Shown here: piece after piece, positions 9,023 through 17,741 of the stretch
Layout of the letters: each line of letters opens with the position of its first letter
How positions within the stretch are numbered: position 1 is the stretch's first letter
NCBI RefSeq assembly: GCF_002982115.1
Contig: NZ_CP019980.1
Location: 2,860,001-2,924,000 of the forward strand
DNA from: Lysinibacillus sphaericus
Lineage (GTDB): Bacteria; Bacillota; Bacilli; Bacillales_A; Planococcaceae
Length of the DNA stretch: 64,000 nt
Direction: 5' to 3'
Program-made: the position numbers and the translations under genes
Notes under the pieces: model-generated
Told to the model about the DNA's origin: nothing
What the model saw: only the letters and a program-made list of their open reading frames with translations
Databases searched by the model: none

Positions 9023-10138
9023 TTAGTATTTAATTAATGCTTTAAAAAGCTCCACACCCGATTCAATTAATTCATCACGGAAATCATATTCATGTGTATG
9101 GACATGTGGGTAATCTTCACCATTCCCTATGAAACAATAGGCTCCTTTTGTTAACTTCGTAAAGTGTCCAAAATCTTCAGACCCTCGAAAAGCTTCGCTC
9201 AATTCAACGAATGCGATACCTTCCAATTTTGCAGCACAACGAATCTTTTCTACACTTTCTTTGTGATTGACCGTTTCCGGGAATTCATCATTGTAGTGAA
9301 AACTTACCTGTAAGCCGTATTGTTGCGCTTGAACTTTGGCAAAATGTTCAAGGTTTTCTTGAAGCGTATTGAGTTCCTCTTCATATAGGGCACGTATCGT
9401 TAAACGTAGATCCCCTTTCGAAGCTGCGATACCAAAAGCATTTTCTCCAACATCAATATGTACAACTGTACAAAGGACAAGCCCATTATGGCGTTCTGGA
9501 GCTGTAAAATCAGGAATTGCTTGGACAATGTTCGCAATCGCAAATGCTGGATTAATGCCCTTTTCCGGCTGACTGGCATGGGTAGGTGAACCTTCCATAT
9601 GGATGGTCATACCCTTAGAAGCACATAAGGCTGTACCATCAATAATTCCGACGGTTTTATAAGCGAGCCCACTCATATTATGGTAGGCGAAAATTTCATC
9701 AATATTATGTGCTTTAATAAAATCGACACATTGAATGGCTCCGTCGCCCGTTTCTTCCGCAGGCTGAAAGAGGAAAAAGATATTTTTATCAGCGCCCATT
9801 TGATCGACTTCCAGTGCCAAACCCGCTAAAGTCGCTGCATGACCGTCATGTCCACATTTATGTGCTTTACCTGGAAATTGAGAAGCCCAAGGAAGATCAA
9901 TTACTTCATCCATCGGAAGTGCATCAAAATCTGCACGGAACGCGATATTTTGCGTAGCTGATTGGGCATAGTAAATGGCATAAAACCAGTTTCCTTTATC
10001 TACAATTTCTAGATTTGTATACGTTTTCAAAAAATTGATTAAATGTTGCTTTGTCCACACTTCCTCGTTCGAAAGTTCCGGATGTTGATGCAATTCGTGT
10101 CGCAATTGTTTTGCTAAATCGAAATTTAAACTTTTCAC
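9023..10138 (-). CDS. M20 family peptidase / amidohydrolase (second copy)
   Basis: 371 residues, first gene of the carrier/peptidase operon. Metal-ligand motifs are HKCGHDGHAATLAGLA near residue 95, FQPAEETGDGA, and RGSEDFGHFT near the C-terminus. It is clearly homologous to but distinct from the enzyme at 6313-7536, so the operon holds two M20 hydrolases of probably different specificity. An 18-bp palindrome lies 54 bases upstream of its start. Confidence 0.88.
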   Translation of the reverse strand: MKSLNFDLAKQLRHELHQHPELSNEEVWTKQHLINFLKTYTNLEIVDKGNWFYAIYYAQSATQNIAFRADFDALPMDEVIDLPWASQFPGKAHKCGHDGHAATLAGLALEVDQMGADKNIFFLFQPAEETGDGAIQCVDFIKAHNIDEIFAYHNMSGLAYKTVGIIDGTALCASKGMTIHMEGSPTHASQPEKGINPAFAIANIVQAIPDFTAPERHNGLVLCTVVHIDVGENAFGIAASKGDLRLTIRALYEEELNTLQENLEHFAKVQAQQYGLQVSFHYNDEFPETVNHKESVEKIRCAAKLEGIAFVELSEAFRGSEDFGHFTKLTKGAYCFIGNGEDYPHVHTHEYDFRDELIESGVELFKALIKY

Positions 10139-10191
10139 TGTGTAATTCCCTCCTAAAATAACCAGATTTTTTAATCCCTAACGCTTTCAAT

Positions 10192-10209
10192 TTATACAAA
10201 TTCGTATAA
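10192..10209. promoter_or_regulatory. Candidate GntR-family operator
   Basis: TTATACAAATTCGTATAA is an 18-bp palindrome with one mismatched pair. It lies just downstream of the predicted transcription start of the M20/carrier operon, a repressor position. The adjacent GntR/FCD gene at 10316-10963 is the obvious candidate regulator; FCD proteins often bind TNGTATACNA-like sites. Inferred. Confidence 0.45.
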
Positions 10210-10221
10210 TGTATATTGTAT

Positions 10222-10249
10222 ATTATATTTTATATTTTAATTTTTTCAA
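10222..10249 (-). promoter_or_regulatory. Sigma-A-type promoter of the M20/carrier operon
   Basis: On the minus strand TTGAAA is followed after 16 bases by a perfect TATAAT. The predicted start is near 10215, just before the palindrome at 10192-10209. Confidence 0.55.
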
Positions 10250-10253
10250 CAAA

Positions 10254-10290
10254 AAAATAATTCTGTCTTTTTAAAGACAGAATTATTTAT
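10254..10290 (-). terminator. Terminator after the GntR regulator gene
   Basis: A perfect 15-bp stem (AATAATTCTGTCTTT / AAAGACAGAATTATT) with a 2-base loop is followed on the minus strand by a T-run. It separates the regulator from the operon it probably controls. Confidence 0.88.
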
Positions 10291-10315
10291 TGTGTATAAG
10301 CGAGCATTTTTCATC

Positions 10316-10963
10316 CTAAAGTGGGATAAGCTCTGCTTTATCAATATTCCAATGTACTTCTTTCATGTATCTCTCTAGTTCAGCTAGCTCACCTTTTTTA
10401 AATAATTCCATCATTTTTCGATGTTCATTATTAGTTTGAGACAATCTTTTCTTTGTCAGTTCTGCCTCACCAGAATGAGCGAAGTTTTTCAAAAACTTTT
10501 TTTGTAATTGTAAAAGAAGATTTACAAGACTTTTATTTGGGCAGACAGAAAGATAGACGCCATGAAAAGCTTCCTGCATTTTATGATACATCGAGAAATT
10601 ACCAGTATTAATGGCTAAATCAATACTTTGAATATAAAACTCCATTTCATTCATATGTTTCTCGGTTAAAAAAGGGGCTGCTAATGAAGCAGCTAAACCA
10701 TCTAATGCCCCAATAATAAAATACGTTTCTTTCGCTTCTTCTGTTGTTAGGTTTTTAATTACAAAGCCTTTTCTTGGCACATTTTCTAATAACCCTTCAG
10801 AAGACAATTGTATTAATGCCTCTCTAACGGGTGTCCTGCTAACATTTAAGCTTTCACTAATCGCACTTTCATTGACCTTTTTTCCAGCAATCAGATTCCC
10901 GTTGTTGATTTGATCTACGATATAATTATAAACATGGTCTTTTAACGATAAATAATTATTCAT
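10316..10963 (-). CDS. GntR family transcriptional regulator, FCD (FadR) subfamily
   Basis: 215 residues. An N-terminal winged helix (YIVDQINNGNLIAGKKVNES, then SESLNVSRTPVREALIQLSSEG) is followed by an all-helical FCD ligand domain with conserved His residues (MQEAFHGVYLS). It lies upstream of and on the same strand as the M20/carrier operon but has its own terminator. Its upstream region holds a direct repeat CTATACACTATACAC (11007-11022), possibly an autoregulatory site. The effector is unknown. Confidence 0.9.
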   Translation of the reverse strand: MNNYLSLKDHVYNYIVDQINNGNLIAGKKVNESAISESLNVSRTPVREALIQLSSEGLLENVPRKGFVIKNLTTEEAKETYFIIGALDGLAASLAAPFLTEKHMNEMEFYIQSIDLAINTGNFSMYHKMQEAFHGVYLSVCPNKSLVNLLLQLQKKFLKNFAHSGEAELTKKRLSQTNNEHRKMMELFKKGELAELERYMKEVHWNIDKAELIPL

Positions 10964-11118
10964 AAAGTAACCTCTATTTAATAATATTTTTACAATCCTT
11001 TTTATCTACTATACACTATACACTTTTTTCAAGTATCTTAGCCATAGTCATGAAATGGATTTTTATTTGTTAAATCGCTTTCCCTCTTACGTTACTTTAC
11101 AAATATATTAAAAAACCA

Positions 11119-11838
11119 TTATACATTGCGATATTTCGCTAACATAATTTCATCATAGTATTTATCGAATTGAGGTAAACCCAACGCTTGTGCAATCTGA
11201 AGCTCAGCCTCTCTATCGTACTTTACCCTAATAAATTGAATAGCATTGTTTGCATAGGTTCCATCTAGTATTGCATAGGAAGCTGAAGTTAAATCCAGTG
11301 AATTGCCGACGCTCCCCACGTTACACAAAATACCATTTGTATATGTATGTAAAAAAGTTGTATGAATATCGCCGTAGAATACAATATCAGGAATTTTATT
11401 GTTATGGTTTGGATCGGTTATTGTACTATTGTCAAACATAGATAATCGCTTCTCAAGTGGATGACTATCCAAAATACGCTCAAATTCACTTCTTGGAGAC
11501 GCATGGAAAAACCTTATCAATTGTCCATTTAATTCGAGATCAATGTGAAATGGTAACGATTTTAAATACTGATAATCTTTTATTGTTAATCTATTTTTGA
11601 ACCACTGAATAAAATCATTGTCTGTAGGCGATTGAATAAATACGTCCCAATTGCCTCGCACAACTCGTTCGCAATTCTTTTGGATAAGTTCTATACATTC
11701 AGATCCACGCGGACCTTTGCCAATTAAATCACCTAAACAAAAAATTCTTTCAATTTTTCTTAAGCGAATATCTTTTAAAACTGCTTCCAATGCCGTTTTA
11801 TTTCCATGGATATCCGAGATAATTGCAATTTTCGTCAC
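11119..11838 (-). CDS. Calcineurin-like metallophosphoesterase
   Basis: 239 residues. Metal-binding motifs of the family appear in order: SDIHGN at 8-13, CLGDLIGKGP near 34, RGNWD near 80 and GDIHTTFLH near 155. The resemblance is to bacterial phosphodiesterases and Ap4A-hydrolase-like phosphoesterases of the YfcE/PrpE type. Part of a small minus-strand group with the genes at 11862 and 12329. The natural substrate is not known. Confidence 0.88.
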   Translation of the reverse strand: MTKIAIISDIHGNKTALEAVLKDIRLRKIERIFCLGDLIGKGPRGSECIELIQKNCERVVRGNWDVFIQSPTDNDFIQWFKNRLTIKDYQYLKSLPFHIDLELNGQLIRFFHASPRSEFERILDSHPLEKRLSMFDNSTITDPNHNNKIPDIVFYGDIHTTFLHTYTNGILCNVGSVGNSLDLTSASYAILDGTYANNAIQFIRVKYDREAELQIAQALGLPQFDKYYDEIMLAKYRNV

Positions 11839-11861
11839 AAAGCTTCCTCCTCTTACCCCAC

Positions 11862-12299
11862 CTAATCAGGATTACCTATTACTGGAAAAACGAGCAAAAT
11901 GTCTTCTACTTCCTTTACTAATCTTTGCAAATAGGATTGATCAGATTTAAATTCAAATTTTAACACCGCTCCGTTGCCTACTGGATAACATGTTTGACCT
12001 GACCACAATAGTTGTCCCATCTTGTTCATTTGACATTCAAGTTGTATATAATCTTCCATATTTAATAGCATTGCTTTACCACTTAAATCACTACTTATCA
12101 TAGTTAATTCAGCAAGAAAATCCCTTAATTCGTCTGTTCTTAAATCTGCAGTAAATTGAACTAAGTAACCTGGGATTTCTATTTTTATCGTTGATGTAAT
12201 CCAATTGGCATCCCAATAATCTGTGCTATTAGGGTAAATTCTTATTAGTACTTCAATTTCTATTCGTTCATTTTTTTCCCCTAGTATATAAAATTTCAT
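11862..12299 (-). CDS. Hypothetical protein with YWDANW motif
   Basis: 145 residues, no signal peptide or membrane segment. The segment DYWDANWITSTIKIEIPG is a pattern I associate with small proteins annotated as WapI-type immunity proteins, but no WapA-like toxin gene is in this window and the assignment is uncertain. It starts 29 bases after a zinc-ribbon gene and ends 23 bases before the phosphoesterase, so the three may share a transcript. Confidence 0.6.
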   Translation of the reverse strand: MKFYILGEKNERIEIEVLIRIYPNSTDYWDANWITSTIKIEIPGYLVQFTADLRTDELRDFLAELTMISSDLSGKAMLLNMEDYIQLECQMNKMGQLLWSGQTCYPVGNGAVLKFEFKSDQSYLQRLVKEVEDILLVFPVIGNPD

Positions 12300-12328
12300 T
12301 TAAATCACCTCCTCAATCAAAATAAACC

Positions 12329-12532
12329 TTAAAGTGTCCCTTTAAATTTCTCGGGCTTTTTGACATAGCTTTCGATAATAAAACCGCAGTCTGTACAAAG
12401 AATATATTCAACTTCTGAGCCAAAGCTCATCTTGTTCACTGGGTGCATTAATGCATAACCACTATGTTTTCCCTTCCCTAATTCTAGTCCACCACATTTT
12501 GGACATTCCGTTATTGTCGGATATTGATTCAT
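12329..12532 (-). CDS. Small zinc-ribbon protein
   Basis: 67 residues with two Cys pairs (CPKCGG at 10-15 and CTDCGF near 46), which would bind one zinc ion as in many small zinc-ribbon proteins. No other domain. Function unknown. It is the first gene of the group 11119-12532. Confidence 0.75.
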   Translation of the reverse strand: MNQYPTITECPKCGGLELGKGKHSGYALMHPVNKMSFGSEVEYILCTDCGFIIESYVKKPEKFKGTL

Positions 12533-12813
12533 GCGAAAACCTCCTTATTTGATCTATGTAAAAGTTCAATAGATGCCATATTATTCATAGTTAAAAAATG
12601 TATGCTTATCCTTACTATATTTACGACCGAATAATTATTTCGTTTCATTTCAAAGTAATCGTTCACATTTACCAATAGTTTTTCAACAAACAATCTCTAA
12701 AAATATTTCCTTTTATCATAATTATACTATATTCATCTTAGTGCCAAACAACGCGAAGAACTTTTAACCAAAAGAAGTATTATAGATACATGTTTGTGTC
12801 CATTTTGTTAAAG

Positions 12814-12830
12814 ATGTATTTTATATATTG
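12814..12830. promoter_or_regulatory. Candidate NsrR site in the hmp promoter
   Basis: ATGTATTTTATATATTG agrees at about 14 of 17 positions with the Bacillus NsrR class I pattern as I recall it (ATRTATYTTAAATATAT). It overlaps the -35 element of the hmp promoter, the right place for repression relieved by nitric oxide. Inferred. Confidence 0.4.
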
Positions 12831-12856
12831 CTTTAAAGATTGTTTAAGCATATAGT
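12828..12856 (+). promoter_or_regulatory. Sigma-A-type promoter of hmp
   Basis: TTGCTT (12828-12833), a 17-base spacer and TATAGT (12851-12856), 25 bases before the hmp start codon. Confidence 0.55.
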
Positions 12857-12880
12857 AAAGCACGAAAGGACGTGTTCAAC

Positions 12881-14089
12881 ATGTTAGATCAACATACAAT
12901 TAACGTGATTAAATCCACAGTACCGGTTTTGGAGGTACACGGTGTAGCCATTACAAAAACTTTCTATCACAATTTATTTAAAGATAATCCATCACTTTTA
13001 AATATTTTCAACCATACTAATCAAACAAAAGGTCGCCAACAGGGCGCTTTAGCAAATACAGTGTATGCCGCTGCACAACATATCGATAACTTAGAACCGA
13101 TCGTACCAGTTGTCGTACAAATTGCACATAAACATGTAAGTCTTGGCGTCTTACCTGAGCATTATCTAATTGTCGGTCAATACTTGCTTGCAGCTATTAA
13201 AGAAGTTTTAGGTGATGCAGCAACTGATGAAATCATCGAAGCTTGGGGCAAAGCGTATGGCGTGATTGCAGATATCTTTATTTCAGTGGAAGAAGATTTA
13301 TATAAAGCGGCAGAACAAAATAATGGCTGGCGCGCATTTAAACAATTCAAAATTACGCGCACTGTCAAAGAAAGCGATGATGTTACATCCTTTTACTTGC
13401 AACCAATAGACGGCTCAAAAGTACCTGCGTACAAACCAGGCCAATATGTTTCTATTCGTGTAACAATTCCAGGTGAAGAATATTTATTAAATCGTCAATA
13501 TACATTATCCCAAGCAAGTAATGGGCAAGAATTCCGAATTTCTGTGAAACGAGAAAGTGCACACAGTCCAAAAGGGAAAGTTTCCAACTTCTTACATGAT
13601 GCTGCACTTGGAACAATTATTGATGTTAGTGCACCAGCCGGTGTATTCACATATGAGCCAACAAGTGCTCCCGTACTATTCATTAGTGGTGGTATTGGTG
13701 TAACACCGTTAAATGCGATGTTACAAACGATTGAAAATAAAGAAAATGTTACGTTTCTCCAATGTGCACGGAATGAACAGGTCCTTGCTTTCCATGAAGA
13801 TATTCAAAATAAAATGAATGCTTTAAATGGTCCTACTGGTTTAAGCAAGCTGTTCCGCGTATTCAAAAAAGACAGCAATGCCCATCATAAAGTGTTGTAT
13901 TCTGATAATAAGGAGTACATTAATGCGAATGTGCTTCGACCTCTGTTAACACCAGATACGCAAGTATACATTTGTGGCCCAACTCCGTTTATGGAAGCAG
14001 CAGTAAATGCTTTACACGAATGCAATATCGCAGACAGTCAAATCCATTACGAATTTTTCGGTCCCGCACTACAATTAAATACAAAGTAA
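12881..14089 (+). CDS. hmp: Flavohaemoprotein, nitric oxide dioxygenase
   Basis: 402 residues, the normal length of Hmp. An N-terminal globin domain ([13 protein letters not shown], proximal His in [12 protein letters not shown]) is followed by an FAD domain ([17 protein letters not shown]) and an NAD domain ([26 protein letters not shown]). It oxidises NO to nitrate with O2 and NAD(P)H. I chose ATG 12881 because AAAGGA sits at 12865-12870; the in-frame GTG at 12872 has no proper spacing. Single-gene unit with its own promoter and terminator. Confidence 0.97.
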   Translation: MLDQHTINVIKSTVPVLEVHGVAITKTFYHNLFKDNPSLLNIFNHTNQTKGRQQGALANTVYAAAQHIDNLEPIVPVVVQIAHKHVSLGVLPEHYLIVGQYLLAAIKEVLGDAATDEIIEAWGKAYGVIADIFISVEEDLYKAAEQNNGWRAFKQFKITRTVKESDDVTSFYLQPIDGSKVPAYKPGQYVSIRVTIPGEEYLLNRQYTLSQASNGQEFRISVKRESAHSPKGKVSNFLHDAALGTIIDVSAPAGVFTYEPTSAPVLFISGGIGVTPLNAMLQTIENKENVTFLQCARNEQVLAFHEDIQNKMNALNGPTGLSKLFRVFKKDSNAHHKVLYSDNKEYINANVLRPLLTPDTQVYICGPTPFMEAAVNALHECNIADSQIHYEFFGPALQLNTK

Positions 14090-14095
14090 CAATGG

Positions 14096-14127
14096 ACTAG
14101 CCCTGTATGCGCAGGGCTAGTTTTTTC
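14096..14127 (+). terminator. Terminator of hmp
   Basis: Perfect stem ACTAGCCCT / AGGGCTAGT followed by six T residues. Confidence 0.92.
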
Positions 14128-14198
14128 TATTGCTTAAGTCATAAGCTTAATTAGCGTTCCTTCATTATTATATGAATTGTATCCTTAATGTTATTTTG

Positions 14199-14230
14199 TT
14201 GACATAGAACTGTAATATTAGCATGTTAAT
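14199..14230 (+). promoter_or_regulatory. Candidate promoter of the LysM-NlpC/P60 gene
   Basis: A consensus TTGACA at 14199-14204 is followed by a poor -10 (around CATGTTAAT at 14222-14230). The -10 is weak, so the call is tentative. Confidence 0.35.
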
Positions 14231-14282
14231 ATCATTATTGTACCAAGTAATACGTTTTAATGTTTTTAGGAGGATACATATC

Positions 14283-14909
14283 ATGAAAAAGAATAAACGA
14301 AATAAGTGGGGGATGAAATTAGCAGTATTAGCGTTAGGCTCTTCTGTACTTTTTTCAACAATTGACACAGCATCTGCTGCAACATATACAGTGAAATCTG
14401 GGGATTCTCTATGGAAAATTGCCAGTCAAAACGGCATTTCTTATCAAACATTGATGAGATGGAATAACTTAACTTCTTCAAATATTCGTGTTGGACAAAA
14501 ATTAACGCTGAATAGCACGCCTGCAAAAGTTCCAGCAACCCCGAGCGCACCGAAAAGCCTTGTTCAAGTTGCCAAACAGCAATTAGGTGTAAAGTATACA
14601 TTTGGTGGTAGCAAACCGAGCACAGGATTTGATTGCTCAGGCTACATTACTTATGTTTATAATAATGCTGGTATTTCGACAAGCCGCAAATCAGCAGCAG
14701 GCTTTTATTATGCTGCAAAAAAAATAACATCACCACAAGTTGGGGATTTAGTATTTTTCGCCAATACTTATAAAGCAGGCATTTCACATGCAGGTATTTA
14801 TATTGGCAATAACCAAATGATTAATGCTAGTGATGGCGGTGTTAGCATTGCCAACATTCACAGCTCCTACTGGAAGAAACATTTTGTAGGTTATGGACGC
14901 TTATCATGA
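14283..14909 (+). CDS. Secreted LysM-NlpC/P60 peptidoglycan endopeptidase
   Basis: 208 residues from ATG 14283, which has AGGAGG at 14269-14274. Residues 1-32 are a signal peptide (cut after ASA). One LysM repeat (YTVKSGDSLWKIASQNG) spans about 35-77, then a Pro/Ala linker, then an NlpC/P60 domain from about 92. The catalytic Cys118 is in FDCSGYI and His169 in ISHAGIYIG. Such enzymes cleave D-Glu-meso-Dpm type bonds in stem peptides outside the cell. Close to B. subtilis LytE/LytF/CwlS in plan, but with a single LysM. Confidence 0.93.
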   Translation: MKKNKRNKWGMKLAVLALGSSVLFSTIDTASAATYTVKSGDSLWKIASQNGISYQTLMRWNNLTSSNIRVGQKLTLNSTPAKVPATPSAPKSLVQVAKQQLGVKYTFGGSKPSTGFDCSGYITYVYNNAGISTSRKSAAGFYYAAKKITSPQVGDLVFFANTYKAGISHAGIYIGNNQMINASDGGVSIANIHSSYWKKHFVGYGRLS

Positions 14910-14915
14910 TTTATA

Positions 14916-14950
14916 AAACAGTTAGGCATGCCCTAACTGTTTATCTTTTT
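14916..14950 (+). terminator. Terminator of the LysM-NlpC/P60 gene
   Basis: Stem ACAGTTAGG / CCTAACTGT followed by a T-rich stretch. Confidence 0.85.
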
Positions 14951-14977
14951 TTATAGCATTCAGGCTAATCACAAAAT

Positions 14978-15010
14978 AAAATCGCCCTTTACAATCGTAA
15001 TGGGCGATTT
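14978..15010 (-). terminator. Terminator of the MarR-MFS operon
   Basis: Stem AAATCGCCC / GGGCGATTT, followed by a T-rich stretch on the minus strand. Confidence 0.8.
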
Positions 15011-15035
15011 CTAGGTTTACGGCATCACAAATATG

Positions 15036-16235
15036 TTACGTGTGTGCTACTTTCTTGGCTTTTAATTTTGCTAAACGAAGCAAATAGATAATAAAGACAA
15101 TCCCAAGTACAGCTGCTGCTGTAAAATAGACGGAAGCGTACCCTACTTGCACCGCGACCATACCTAAAATATAGGATCCAAGGGCAATACCAAGATCGAA
15201 CATTGTAAAATATGTTGCGGTTGCATAGCCACTACGAGTATGGGCAGTTGATTGAACTGCTAGTGCTTGCAAGCTTGTCGTCACAGCACCGTAACCAAAG
15301 CCAATAAAAATGGCCGAAACTAAAAATAGTGCTGCTCCTGCAACATTAGCAAGGAGGATTAGTCCAATTGCGAAAGAAGTAATACCGGGGATAATAACAA
15401 ACTGCGGTCCTTTCGTATCATAAAGCTTGCCAGTATAAGGTCGTGTAATTAACATAGCGGCTGCAAACACAGCATAAAAAAGACTTGCCACAGCCATTAA
15501 ATCTTTTTGCTGTGCGTATACTGACAAAAATGATAACACACTTGCATAAGAAAACGCGACCATACTTGCAATGGCAGCTACTGGCAATGCTTTCCGTTCA
15601 AATAAATCATCAAACTTAAATGTCAATTTCCCCGTATGTTCAGGCTTGGGTAAATCCTCTGTATCAACTGTTACAGCTAGTATACCCCCTACTAAAATAC
15701 AGATACTCATAACGATAAACAAAACATTAAAACTACTATATTGAATTAGTAGTAAACCGATAAAAGGACCAATGACTACGGCTAAATTTGTGGACATTGT
15801 AAAATAGCCTAGCCCTGCTCCTTTACGGCTTGCCGGCACAATATCAGCCGCTAAAGAACCGGCTGCTGTCGTAATAATGCTAAAGAAAATCCCTTGCACA
15901 AAGCGCAAAGTTAATAAAAGGCCAAATGGATGAATAAATAAATATAAAATGGTACATAAAAAATAGCCTGCAATTGCGATAACTAATAGCTTTTTCTTAC
16001 CGAACACGTCTAATAACTTACCAGAAAACGGGCGTACTATAATGGCAGATAACAAGAACCCCGATAGTAATAATCCCGCTTCTTTATCCGTTTGGTGCAG
16101 TTCACCAATCGCATATAAAGGTAAAGTTGTGACTAGACCATAAAAAACAAAAAATACCGCTATATTTGTTAAAAATAAACTAATGAACCGCTTCGTCCAT
16201 ATTTGTGTGTTTTCCTCTTGCTGCATATCAATCAA
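15036..16235 (-). CDS. MFS transporter, multidrug-efflux type
   Basis: 399 residues with 12 predicted membrane segments. The N-half shows the MFS loop pattern (GKLLDVFGKKKLL near residue 72) and the second half has a matching YTGKLYDTKGP loop, typical of 12-TMS drug/sugar exporters. Its start overlaps the end of the MarR gene (16232-16630) by four bases, so both are translated from one mRNA and the regulator probably controls this pump. Substrate unknown. Confidence 0.9.
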   Translation of the reverse strand: MIDMQQEENTQIWTKRFISLFLTNIAVFFVFYGLVTTLPLYAIGELHQTDKEAGLLLSGFLLSAIIVRPFSGKLLDVFGKKKLLVIAIAGYFLCTILYLFIHPFGLLLTLRFVQGIFFSIITTAAGSLAADIVPASRKGAGLGYFTMSTNLAVVIGPFIGLLLIQYSSFNVLFIVMSICILVGGILAVTVDTEDLPKPEHTGKLTFKFDDLFERKALPVAAIASMVAFSYASVLSFLSVYAQQKDLMAVASLFYAVFAAAMLITRPYTGKLYDTKGPQFVIIPGITSFAIGLILLANVAGAALFLVSAIFIGFGYGAVTTSLQALAVQSTAHTRSGYATATYFTMFDLGIALGSYILGMVAVQVGYASVYFTAAAVLGIVFIIYLLRLAKLKAKKVAHT

Positions 16236-16630
16236 CCTTTCATTTTTTGCAATAGATTTATAAATTGTGACTGTTCTTCTTCAGTCAGGGAACCAACCAT
16301 TTCTGCTTCAAATGCTAATATCGTTTTTGTAATAATCGGTAAACGTTCTTCCGCCATGGCTGATAATGTCACAATTTTTTCGCGCTTATCTTCTCCTTCA
16401 ACTCTTTCCACCCAGCCTAAATCTTCAAGCCGCGATATAGCTCTTGTTATACTTGGCGCCTCGACATTTAAATACTTCCAAATTTGTGTCAAAGTCATTG
16501 AACCGTGCTTATGTAAACAATATAAAATGGTCCATTGCGAACTATACAACTGATGTTGTTTTAAAACTTCGTTTAAACAATTCGTTAAATATCGACTTTT
16601 TTGAAATAATGCATGGAAAATTGGATTCAT
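16232..16630 (-). CDS. MarR family transcriptional regulator
   Basis: 132 residues with a winged helix: QWTILYCLHKHGSMTLTQIWKYLNVEAPSITRAISRLEDLGWVER is the usual MarR core, here split as strand-helix-helix-wing. First gene of a two-gene operon with an MFS exporter, overlapping it by four bases. Family logic suggests repression of its own operon, relieved by a small ligand. Confidence 0.92.
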   Translation of the reverse strand: MNPIFHALFQKSRYLTNCLNEVLKQHQLYSSQWTILYCLHKHGSMTLTQIWKYLNVEAPSITRAISRLEDLGWVERVEGEDKREKIVTLSAMAEERLPIITKTILAFEAEMVGSLTEEEQSQFINLLQKMKG

Positions 16631-16712
16631 TGTATCTCCCCCTCATTTATTTACCTAGCTAAATAAATACTATACGCCTCATTTTTTATGTTGTAAAGGA
16701 AGATATTTATAC

Positions 16713-16780
16713 TGGCGTTGCGCATGCATTTTATGGCGTTTTTCTTATGGTTTGTGGCGATTCTCACGAGTTTAGTGGCA
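16713..16780. repeat. 21-nt phased intergenic repeat, TGGCG type (second locus)
   Basis: Cores TGGCG, TGGCG, TGGCG and TGGCA start at 16713, 16734, 16755 and 16776, exactly 21 bases apart. The units match those at 3596-3684 (for example TTTGTGGCGATTCTCACGAG). The tract sits between the divergent marR and pfpI-like genes. Confidence 0.8.
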
Positions 16781-16864
16781 ATATGTCCTGTTTTACCCCT
16801 ACTAGCAGGGAATTTATAGTAAATGTCGAATAAAGCTACTAGACTAAAAAAGGGAGATGGAAAC

Positions 16865-17419
16865 ATGGGGAAAAACATACTAATTATCGCAGGTGATGCA
16901 GTAGAAGCTTTAGAGATTTACTATCCATATTACCGCTGTTTAGAGGCGGGCTATCATGTCACTATTGCTGCTCCATCAGTAAAAAAGATGCAAACGGTTT
17001 GTCATGATTTTGTGGATGGTGTCGATACGTATATCGAGCGTCCAGCATATGGCATAGAAGCAAATGCAGCCTTCGCGGATATCGATCCAGCACAATTTGA
17101 TGGTTTAATTATTCCTGGTGGGCGTGCCCCTGAATACATCCGATTAAACGAGCATGTTCCGGCGCTTGTAAGCCATTTCTTTGACGCAAATAAACCAATC
17201 GCAGCTGTTTGCCATGCCGCACAAATTTTCGCGACAATACCGGAAGTCCTAAAAGGGCGCGAACTAACAGCTTATATCGCCTGCAAACCGGAAGTTCAAG
17301 TCGCAGGCGGTACGTATATTGACGCAAATCTGCACTCCGATGGTAACCTTGTCAGTGGTCATGCATGGCCAGATTTACCTGGATTAATGCGTGAGTTTAT
17401 CAAAAAAATAGAAGCATAA
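16865..17419 (+). CDS. DJ-1/PfpI family protein
   Basis: 184 residues from ATG 16865 (AAGGGAGA about 8 bases upstream; an in-frame ATG at 16823 has no ribosome site). The nucleophile elbow AVCHAAQIFA with Cys near residue 120 and the IIPGGRAPEYIRL segment identify the DJ-1/PfpI superfamily. Members act as glyoxalase/deglycase-type or hydratase enzymes or stress chaperones; the reaction here is unknown. Single-gene unit, divergent from marR. Confidence 0.9.
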   Translation: MGKNILIIAGDAVEALEIYYPYYRCLEAGYHVTIAAPSVKKMQTVCHDFVDGVDTYIERPAYGIEANAAFADIDPAQFDGLIIPGGRAPEYIRLNEHVPALVSHFFDANKPIAAVCHAAQIFATIPEVLKGRELTAYIACKPEVQVAGGTYIDANLHSDGNLVSGHAWPDLPGLMREFIKKIEA

Positions 17420-17426
17420 GGAAGAA

Positions 17427-17741
17427 GAGGCTGGGACATAACTAAAAAAAATTAAGAAACAGACGAAATGTGTTCATAATTTTTTGCTATATGGGGAACT
17501 TAGCTATTCTTGCTTTTGTAATTAAAAAAATTAGAAGTGTTCACTAGTTGTTGGTAGCGGAGGTGGTGACTCCGGCGGGAACAGTACACAATGTAAGACG
17601 TGGGCAGACCGCGCGTTAGCGAGGGTTGCGGCTTACTGTGCTGAGCGGAAAGCACCGCTGTAGCGGATAACAACGGCATAGCAAAAAAGTGTTAGATTGA
17701 TTAGGTTCAATCTAACACTTTTTCTCATATGTCCCAGCCTC
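17427..17741. repeat. 315-nt repeat element bounded by GAGGCTGGGACATA inverted repeats
   Basis: Perfect 14-base terminal inverted repeats lie at 17427-17440 and 17728-17741. Inside is a GC-richer, structured block (about 17555-17680, containing GACTCCGGCGGGAACAG) quite unlike the AT-rich surroundings, then a strong terminator hairpin at 17684-17723. GAGGCTGGGACATAA-type repeats are common between genes in Firmicutes. No open frame. The right repeat touches the stop codon of the gene at 17741. Confidence 0.75.
17684..17723. terminator. Bidirectional terminator inside the repeat element
   Basis: Perfect stem GTGTTAGATTGA / TCAATCTAACAC with a 6-base loop, flanked by A-run and T-run. It can stop transcription from both sides. 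Confidence 0.88.

Noticed and set aside
12872..12880. Upstream GTG start for hmp
   Set aside because: It lies only one base after the ribosome site; ATG 12881 has correct spacing and matches the usual Hmp N-terminus.
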